Shown here piece by piece: positions 57,001-64,000 of a stretch of DNA of 64,000 bases (position 1 is its first letter; each line of letters starts with the position of its first letter). The notes below the pieces were generated by a model that did no database searches, was not told the DNA's origin, and saw only the letters and a list, made by a program, of their open reading frames with translations. This stretch comes from Gautieria morchelliformis (taxonomy: Eukaryota > Basidiomycota > Agaricomycetes > Gomphales > Gomphaceae), in NCBI GenBank assembly GCA_015179125.1, contig WHVA01000386.1, forward strand, positions 1 through 64,000, written 5' to 3'. The position numbers were made by a program, and so were the translations under genes.

Positions 57001-58300
57001 CGCGGCTCTGGCGGTCAGAAATGATTGGGAATTGGAGCAGACAGATGTGGAAGGAGCCTACCTCAATGCACGGCTGAGGGAGACCATCTACATGCGCCAG
57101 CCCAGAGGATACGAGGTTCGAGGCAAAGAGAACCACGTATGCCTCCTAAAACGAGCGATCTACGGACTGAGACAGTCCGGGCACGAGTGGTACGACCACC
57201 TGTGCACGATCATGTTCAAACTCCGGTTTAGGAGATGCCGGGTTGAACACGCCGTCTTTTTTAAGCATGAAGACAATAACAGTCTATTTGTCGCTGCAGA
57301 CGTTGACGACATGACCATCGCTGGAAGCTCGAGAGAGGTCATCCGCGAGTTTAAGTCGGAACTTAGCCAGGAGGTCAAAATCAAGGACCTAGGTGACCTA
57401 CACTGGATGCTAGGCATCGAAGTCACAAGGGACAGGAAGGCTCGAACAATATCGTTCTCGCAGCATGCGTATATTACAAAGATACTGGAGAGATTCGGAC
57501 TACAAGATGCAAAGGGCCTATCGACCCCACTCGACCTGCATCACAAGTTGAGCCTAGCCCAATGCCCTGTAACGCCGCGCCACTACGAAGCCGTCCAGGG
57601 AGTCCCATACCGCGAGGCCATCGGATCCCTAATGTACGCAGCCCTCGGAACGAGGCCGGACATCATGTTCGCCGTCACCTTCTTGTCGCAGTTCATGCAG
57701 AATCCAGGACGGCCTCATTGGGAAGAGGTGAAGCGAGTTTTTCGTTACCTGAAAGGAACGATCGACCAGAAGCTGGTGATCGGTGTCAGGAATCGGTGGA
57801 CATGGGCGAAACCAGGAAAACAAGAACGCACCGGACTCGAAGGGTTTTCGGATGCCGATGGAGCCTCACAGCACCATCGATATTCGATATCCGGCTACGT
57901 GTTCACCATAGACGGAGGTGCCGTTTCCTGGAGCTCGAAAAAACAATCCGTCGTCGCGTTATCCACAACCGAAGCGGAATATATAGCTGCCACTCACGCA
58001 GCGAAGGAAACCCTATGGATCCGCATGTTCATCGCCGAAATCGCTCGACCTCTCACACAGCCCGCCACCCTATACTGCGATAACCAATCAGCGATATCAG
58101 TCTCGAAGAACGACCAATACAAGGCACGCACCAAGCATATTGACGTACGATACCACTTCATCCGCGATGTGGTCAAACGCGGCCTGATTTCCATCGACTA
58201 CTGCCCTACAACTGACATGCCGGCGGACATGCTCACGAAGGCCCTGCCGGCTCCACAGCTCGCTCGCCTTCGAATGTCCGTTGGAGTGCGTTCAGCTTAA
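54000..58300 (+). CDS. copia 2 gag-pol polyprotein, one frameshift
   Basis: Single polyprotein frame, 54,000-55,736 and, one base out of phase, about 55,695-58,300 (TAA). Order: Gag (SNWVTWKIQTRATLAANKGV; CCHC knuckle CWKCGKKGHIKADC at about 54,786), protease (YDSGASTHMSP, DSG at 54,990-54,998), integrase (HRRMGHISPRA ... CTSCAQGKM zinc site; Asp in HSDVWGP and QSDRGGEY, Glu in QNGVAERLN), RT (QGFTQVEGIDYNETFAPTAK; box ADVDDMTIAG near 57,298) and RNase H (GFSDADGASQ, ALSTTEAEYIAA). The frames part in an A4 run at 55,692-55,695, where the conserved alignment wants one more base. It could be a true mutation or an assembly error. The polymerase box has Asp-Val-Asp-Asp in place of Tyr-Val-Asp-Asp. 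Both catalytic Asp are kept. Confidence 0.92.
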
Positions 58301-58309
58301 GGGAGAGTG

Positions 58310-58547
58310 TTAGCGTTAGTGTTAGTAAGCAGAGAACGCACGGACCAGGACACTATTATATAAGCTCGCTAGAATATCGTCGCACCTCAGTGAAACTGCC
58401 GTTCACTGAGGTGAGACTTACCTATCGTTGGACAGACAGTTTACTTACCATATCCCCATAGATAACCTGTCTTTAGGTACTTAACTATATAGATAGTGAA
58501 ACTGCCGTTCACTGAGATAACCTGTCTTTAGCGCAAAGACATTTTCA
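58310..58547 (+). repeat. 3' LTR of copia 2 (238 bp)
   Basis: Same as the 5' LTR apart from a missing GT in the TTAGTGTTAG start and one A for G. It is preceded without a gap by the purine tract 58,301-58,309. Confidence 0.95.
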
Positions 58548-59138
58548 GGTGTGCCTGGATTGGTTGAGCCATTGAGGCTGTATCTCCAGATAACCATGTA
58601 TTTGGCACTCAGAAGCTGAGTAAGCAGTTCTGAGCCAATTAGGGCTCTGTAGCCATAATTACTAAGAGCACTGCTTAGCACAGCTGAGCATAGCCTGGTA
58701 CAGCCTAGTTGTCATGACTGACCATGATCCCCATTGTTTGGTGAAGCCAAACAGGCTGCACAGTTGCTATGGCTGCATATAGCAACTGTTTGGGACTCAG
58801 CTGGAAATATGCTTGGGTGACCATAAGTCCGAAAATGCGGCCACCGCCGAGGTGCCCGGCGGAGTTTGAAATAGAGCGCCCGGAACAGAGTTGTGGGTGC
58901 TAGAGGATCCACAACTCTGTAATGACAGAAAAATGGTAGTTTGAGCCATGGAGACTTTGGAAAAATAAGGAAAAATATAAGGTAACTAGAGGAATTTTTG
59001 AAAAGCCTTTCCCCAGTTATATTAACAGCATACAGATACTGTTAATTCTTCAAATGTGTTTTTACATGTTGTCAAGACAAAAAGAAAAGACTAGGGCTGG
59101 TTGAGCAGCCTTCCTTGGCTGGTTGAACAGCCATTCCC

Positions 59139-59935
59139 CTACAGCGCGTGTCCTGTCCTGAGCTGTATGGGCAGTGCTGCGTGCCTGCGGGGCATGTTGG
59201 CCGTGAGCTTCGCGAACGCTGCCGAAGGCATGGATGGATCAATTTTGTGCACTATCTTAGCTCTTGGGGACTTAGCGAATGTTTCCTTGGCCTCCCGCTT
59301 GAGCTCCCCGTGGTACCACTGTATCTCTGCAGCTTTGCTTCTTGGGAGGTCTCCTCTGCATTCCAGCGGTATGAAGCGCACTTTGCTTGAGTCTCCGGCC
59401 GCCGCCTTTTTCGCTTCCTCGTCCGCGCGCTCATTCCCCTCTACTCCTTTGTGGCCCGGGATCCACTTCATGACTACTTCTGGTCTTCTCTGCAGGCCCA
59501 TCACCCCTTCTATTTGCCTGTGGAGCACGTCTACCAGGTATTGTCCTGACATCTGTTTCTCCCGCCTCGTTGTCAGTATCGCCGCTTGGCTGTCACTTGC
59601 GATCATGTAACGACGCACTCTCTCTATGTTGAGGAGCTTTGCTCCCATGGCCGCCCCTGCTAGCTCAGCTTTGAAGACCATATGTTCCCTTTCCGAGCCT
59701 AAGTGTAGCCTTACCACTGTTTTCTCGACGTCCCCTCTGTAGAGAACCGCAGCCGCGCCTACCCCTCCGTCTATGCAAGACCCGTCTGTAAAGACTTTTA
59801 CCTCCGTTGGATCTGTCTCCACTTCCTCTATGGCTTGGTCTGTGTTTGAGGGGATCCTTGCTTTGAACATCGGTTCCAAAAAAGCCTTTTGCACTCCGAC
59901 CACCACCATCGCCAGGGCGCCAAAGGACTTTTCTT
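59139..59935 (-). pseudogene. LINE RNase H fragment
   Basis: The minus-strand frame encodes an RNase H domain of a non-LTR retrotransposon: VFTDGSCIDGGVGAAAV (first Asp), EREHMVFKAELAGAAMGA (Glu), MIASDSQAAIL (Asp), and WIPGHKGVEGNERADEEA (His/Asp). It then runs to QLRTGHAL, where it is cut by repeat R1. The upstream end has no RT, so this is an isolated fragment of ORF2, about 256 codons and still open. The Tad/I-like group of fungal LINEs carries RNase H in this place. Confidence 0.85.
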
Positions 59936-60540
59936 ACATCTCGAGCGGATTCCTACACACACACATATCTAAAGCCTGTTGGGTGCATATGTGCACCAGA
60001 CTCCAAACCCAACATTTCAGTTGTTCTTTCTCTCGATTTTGACCTGAAACTATGCTGACATTCATTCTATGCCTTTCACAATTTTCTTTGATTTTTTCGA
60101 GGCTGTATTACTACTCCTTTTCATGTTCTGTCCAACCGACCCTTTGTGGGTGCTTGTGGACAAGTTTCCTTTTTGAGCTGCGGCTGTTCACTAACGTGTT
60201 ACGTTCTATGGGCGCTTAGCATGGCACACCAGTGCCTCAAGGGCGCTTAAGTGCCGGAACTTTGTATATGCAAGTGAAACAAGCCCATGCGCAGCCTCCC
60301 CTCCTCAGTGTTGACTATCACTGAGGAGGTGAGTTTAATAGTGTACTTTCATAGTATGAAACTGAAAAAACATGTAGAACATTAAATAGGTAGCATTCCT
60401 TTATATTACTAGTGTTGACTATCACTGAGGAGAATATTAAATAGTTTACTAATCTCCTGCAAGTCCCATCGTTCATATCTGGCATATAACTTCCTACTTG
60501 CCCAAACCGAGTTACTACAAAGCCCTCAGTGATAGCTACT
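59936..60540. other. Spacer with paired inverted repeats before the LINE
   Basis: Twice contains CTCAGTG-TTGACTAT-CACTGAG (60,305 and 60,409), each able to form a short hairpin, and once more CCCTCAGTGATAG (60,521). It may be the 5' UTR of the LINE that follows. No ORF. Confidence 0.4.
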
Positions 60541-60568
60541 GTCCAACCCTAATTGACTCGAAGCCACG

Positions 60569-62325
60569 ATGTTGGCCTCGACCAGCGGGATGAGGGGCTG
60601 CGGTACACCCACCAACAGGATGACGCAACCCCCCACCCTAGCACAGGCAAGGCTCGACAACCAGGGACGAATAAGGCAGAAGACACTGGCTACCCAAGAG
60701 AAAGAAAAGCAGACAGGGCATATGGTAGAAGCGGACCCACCACATGAAAAAAGGCTGCCCGCGAACCGGCCCACCACCAGGGGCACAGCCGTGGAGCCAG
60801 AGGCGCTCACACGAGAAATGATAAGAGAGCTACCAGATCAATAGATAAGGAACATAGAGGAAGGTAAGCGATATCTAGAGCACACATTACTGACTGTTCC
60901 AGGAACGCCATGGACGACTGACAACATGATCACGGCCTTACTCCAGGTCACGCAGTACAAAGGGATTACCCGACAAGCCACCAACGCGATGAGGGCTATA
61001 GCATTCATGCTGGAACAAGTGGACGATGACACTAAGGGCAACAGGATTGCGGACTGCGTGCAGACACAGCTGACGGGGAAGGACAGTGCGTTCGCAACAA
61101 GATTACAAGAGGCTGAGGTGGCGGTTGACAGCACGAAGGCGACCATGGAGTCCATAATCCAGAAGGCACAGAAGGTCGCAGAGGAGGTGGCAGTGGCGGT
61201 ACTATCCATCCAAGCAGCAACATTGATGGTGACTACAATGGCATCACAGCTCAAAGAAACCACCACAACCCACAAGGATGCGGTATCCAAAGCAGCTGCT
61301 TTACCCCTGCCCCAGGCCACCAACACCACCATCACGACGGCACCAACCCTTAACGCGAGGGTCCGCGCACGGGAAGGAGTCAAACAGTGACAGATCCTAG
61401 TTGACACCGTGGATGCTGGCACACAAATCCTGATGGAAATGGATAACACTGGCCTGGCCAAGAGGGCCAATGAGATCCTGGGCACCATAGGATTGGAGAA
61501 CACACACACAGTCATCAGCGTGAGAAACCTGATCAACGGGGGGATTTTGTTCGAAATGGACTCAGAGGAAGCCGCATCCTGGGTCAACGAAGCTCAGCAC
61601 AGGCTACTCTTCACTGAGGCGCTGGCACCAGAAGCAAGAGTCAAAACCAGACTGTTCCAACTGGTAATCCAATTCATCCCCCTACACTTCGGCCTGGACA
61701 AGGACAACGAACTTCGGTACGTTGAAAGCATCAATAGACTCCCCTACGGCGCCATCGATAGAGCCAAATGGCTCAAACCCACACATCAACGATCACCGAC
61801 CCAAATGTGTGGACACGTGCTCATCACATTCACCAGCCCACAAGCTGCGAACAAAATCCTGACCAACGGGCTAATCATATGCCAGAAGAGAGTGTACGTG
61901 GAGAAGTGTAAAAAGGAGCCGACTCGATGCCTAAAGTGCCAGGGATGGGGACACATGTCATACGCCTGCCTGCAGGCCTACGACACCTGACCTGTGGCGA
62001 CAGACACAGAACATCAGCTTGCACCAACATCACCAAGCTCCACTGTGCCTTATGTGACGCAAGCGACCATGCCAGCTGGGACAGATCATGCCCCACCTTC
62101 ACATGCAGATGCGGTGAGATGAACGACAGGCTACCAGAAAACCTCATGCCATACTACCCCACGGCAGAGCCATGGACACACGTGTCACAACCACCCAGAA
62201 TGGCTGCCCTGACACTAATGCTACCCCCGCCGCGTGGTCCAACGAACGCAGAAGGGTGGGAGACAGTGACATATCGCAAAGGTACACACAAACAATCCAC
62301 ACTTACCCTCCAGCCCCAGACATGA
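60569..62325 (+). pseudogene. LINE ORF1 (gag-like) with CCHC knuckles, broken
   Basis: RNA-binding ORF1 protein of a non-LTR retrotransposon. The same frame runs 60,569-61,990 with a TAG at 60,842-60,844 and a TGA at 61,388-61,390. The middle part is helical (QEAEVAVDSTKATMESIIQ, coiled-coil-like), followed by an esterase-free gag core (TRLFQLVIQFIPLHFGLDKD, SINRLPYGAIDRAKWLKP). The first CCHC is CLKCQGWGHMSYAC (about 61,927-61,970). A frameshift near 61,960-61,990 moves the second and third Cys/His clusters (CGDRHRTSAC, CALCDASDHASWDRSC) and the Trp-rich tail (GWETVTYRKG) to another frame, ending TGA 62,323. Confidence 0.82.
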
Positions 62326-62471
62326 GAACAGATGGCGGCCAACCGGGGACCTCCACCACCCGCAAGGCAGGTTAGCCCTGCCACCATGCCGAACCGGATT
62401 GAGATAGGCCCCACGACCAGGTGGGGTGACACAGATATCAACACAGGACAACCCCCACCCGATCATACCTG

Positions 62472-64000
62472 ATGCCTTACACACTTGAACCCCCACCAAA
62501 GAGGCTGAGAATCTATCAACAAAACCTGAACAAGTCCGACAAAGCGCAACACGACCTCCTCAACTTGCCGATCCACAAAGACTGGGACCTGATACTCCTC
62601 CAAGAACCTTACACCGATGCCCTGGGCAATACCAGGGCCAACCACCACTGGCATGTACTCTACCCCATGTCCCATCTTACTGACGATTCTGCAAAGCGGT
62701 CCATCATCCTAGTGAATGCGGCACTCAATTTTAGATTAAGATATCAATTAGTGCCTTTTAACAAGTGAAATCTATTGCTCAGTGATTGAAATCACTGTGT
62801 TCGCCTCTCTTCTATGTGCTGACTAAGCCCTTCGAGGCGCGTCCAGCACTGATGAATGAGGGTCACGTGACCGCGTCGACAGAAAAGTGGTGTCGATCCA
62901 AGGGATAGTCAAATCAAAAGCATTCGCTTTTAAGGTAGTATAGAGTAAACAGTGATAGTAGACTCTCAACGAAGATTTGGAATAAACTATCAAGATCTGA
63001 TGAGCTCTGTAGCTATCAAACAAGACTACAGCAATTTCAGGAGGCAGAATAATCGATTCTGGATAGATTCGTTCATACATTTGTACTAGCTATTTATACT
63101 ATATTGATAGTAACTACTAGTGTTCAAGATATTGGATGGATGGGTCGAAAAACTACTTTGTAACTAAGGGGTGACCAATTTATAGTCATAAAGTCATGGG
63201 GTGATGGGGATGGTGTTAGGATTGTCTGGGCCTTGGAATAGAGATCTGTACCTAGTATACAAAGCCCCTGTCCACATGTTGTTAAGATAGTAATCAGTCA
63301 GACGTGTCATGGGATTCAAATAGAAAATGGATCTGAGTTCACCCTGCCCAGCATATATGCTGGGCTTGGAGATGGGGCCGCTGTTTCTGTGCCCTTCTTG
63401 TGGGGCAGCTGATTGAGTATGTATGCTGCAGATGACTTTCTCAGGTCGCTCCACAGCACCCTGTACCCCTGCGCAGTCTATTATTCTCTGCGGCGTTTGG
63501 TGCCCGCACCCCTCGGTGCCTATGGCCTGGCGCCTGTTGACGTCATGGCCAATGCCATCACCCGATAGGCACGCCGCCCCTGATCGACCGCACGTGGTTG
63601 ACACTCGAACTCCTGTATATCACCCGATTTATGAGTAATATAGCATGACATAAATTTCGTGTGATCGTCGTCTGCGCCGACGTCTATCATGAATATAATT
63701 TCTGTTTCTTTTGATTTTTCTTTTGATTTTCTTTTCCTTCTTTATTAGTTTCTTTTTATATATAAATGATTTGAAGTGAAATAATTGTGTTTGTCACAAC
63801 ACTCAACACCAACTCGTGGACACAACTCCCTCTCACAAACTCAAACGACATCACAGCCATTCAAATCAAACACCCACAAGGGAAAGCCACCATCTTCAAC
63901 ATATAGAATGATTGCGTACACTTGAACACTTTGCACCATCTGGATCAGTTCATCGACTGGGAAAGACACAACATCATTCAGGCCGGCACGGATGCGATGC
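62472..64000 (+). pseudogene. LINE ORF2 endonuclease start, split by repeat D
   Basis: APE-type endonuclease that nicks target DNA. The first part (62,472-62,728) has RIYQQNLNKSDKAQHDLLN (Asn) and DLILLQEPYTD (Glu), then SAKRSIILVNAAL. It is interrupted by repeat D. The frame resumes after 63,806 as NTNSWTQLPLTNSNDITAIQ, KATIFNI, a TAG at about 63,903, then NDCVHLNTLHHLDQF and FIDWERHNIIQAGTDA to the window edge. RT and RNase H lie beyond 64,000. The start ATG at 62,472 is the first in this frame after ORF1. Confidence 0.85.
62729..63801 (-). mobile_element. 1.07-kb LTR-like repeat D, copy 2
   Basis: Inverted relative to copy 1 (12,705-13,770), 1,073 bp, flanked by the exact duplication CTCAA (62,724-62,728 and 63,802-63,806). 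It interrupts the LINE endonuclease at a codon for the Ala-Leu-Asn segment. It contains the same TATA box, palindrome and short ORF (62,823-63,080, minus). Confidence 0.85.

Larger units (their letters stand above)
53756..58547 (+). mobile_element. Ty1/copia element 2, young and nearly intact
   Basis: 4.79 kb with two LTRs, TSD GGTGT (53,751-53,755 and 58,548-58,552), a primer-binding site, one long gag-pol frame and a purine tract AAGGGAGAG directly before the 3' LTR. The LTRs differ by one substitution (GGACG/GGACA) and one 2-bp indel, so the insertion is recent. Only one defect is seen: a one-base frameshift in pol near 55,694. Confidence 0.95.
53232..59141 (+). repeat. 1-kb dispersed repeat R1, copy 2, split by copia 2
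   Basis: 53,232-53,755 matches the first half of 4,376-5,371 and 58,548-59,141 matches the second half. The join falls exactly at the 5-bp duplication GGTGT of copia 2, showing that the repeat was present before the insertion. It ends CCCCTACA next to a LINE fragment. Confidence 0.75.

Noticed and set aside
60838..61587. 249-codon minus-strand ORF over LINE ORF1
   Set aside because: Antisense shadow of the gag-like frame; hydrophobic runs mirror Lys/Glu/Ala-rich helices.

Overview
The window looks like a repeat-rich stretch of a filamentous basidiomycete genome (class Agaricomycetes). The evidence is 50-60 bp spliceosomal introns, a FunK1-type fungal protein kinase, chromodomain Ty3/gypsy and Ty1/copia elements of the kind common in Agaricomycetes, and a multi-exon non-ribosomal peptide synthetase (NRPS). 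I cannot name the species. No tracks or searches beyond reading were available, so family names are recognised from motifs.

Layout. 1-5.4 kb: decayed chromodomain gypsy element A, its LTR, and a 1-kb dispersed repeat. 6.3-9.9 kb: a second, dead gypsy element (B), cut by a minus-strand LTR (9.86-10.73 kb). 10.8-16.5 kb: a decayed copia element whose gag is split by a non-autonomous hAT element with a perfect 8-bp target duplication. That hAT element is itself split by a 1.07-kb LTR-like repeat. The copia copy is truncated by a gypsy chromodomain + LTR remnant (to 17.54 kb). 17.8-21 kb: relics, including a Cys-rich protein pseudogene. 21.19-23.28 kb: a 2.09-kb terminal-inverted-repeat element that seems to carry a captured fragment of a host membrane-protein gene. 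23.68-32.15 kb: an 8.47-kb element with 602-bp inverted termini flanked by TA. It contains a Tc1/mariner-type (DDE) transposase relic, a FunK1 kinase pseudogene and a SAM-like-domain gene.

32.98-48.3 kb is the only region with host-type genes: a 2,519-aa NRPS (C-A-T-C-A-T-C, minus strand, 3 introns), a divergently placed 14-helix-type MFS drug/metabolite exporter (2 introns), and an enoyl-thioester-reductase-like MDR enzyme with a partial 3' duplicate beside it. I read this as a small secondary-metabolite cluster: assembly line, exporter and a possible tailoring reductase. The first condensation domain and the first adenylation domain of the NRPS lack key canonical residues.

49.3-53.2 kb: tandem and nested LTR fragments plus two unrecognised ORF relics. 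53.2-59.1 kb: a second copy of the 1-kb repeat, split by a very young copia element (53,756-58,547; LTRs 240/238 bp differing by one substitution and one 2-bp indel; 5-bp TSD GGTGT) that is intact apart from one single-base frameshift. 59.1-64 kb: a LINE RNase H fragment (minus) and the 5' part of a LINE (ORF1 and endonuclease), the latter split by a second copy of the 1.07-kb repeat.

Across the older elements many premature stops are TGA where a CGA codon could have stood, as expected if methylated CpG decays to TpG. The young copia element and the NRPS and MFS genes show no such stops.
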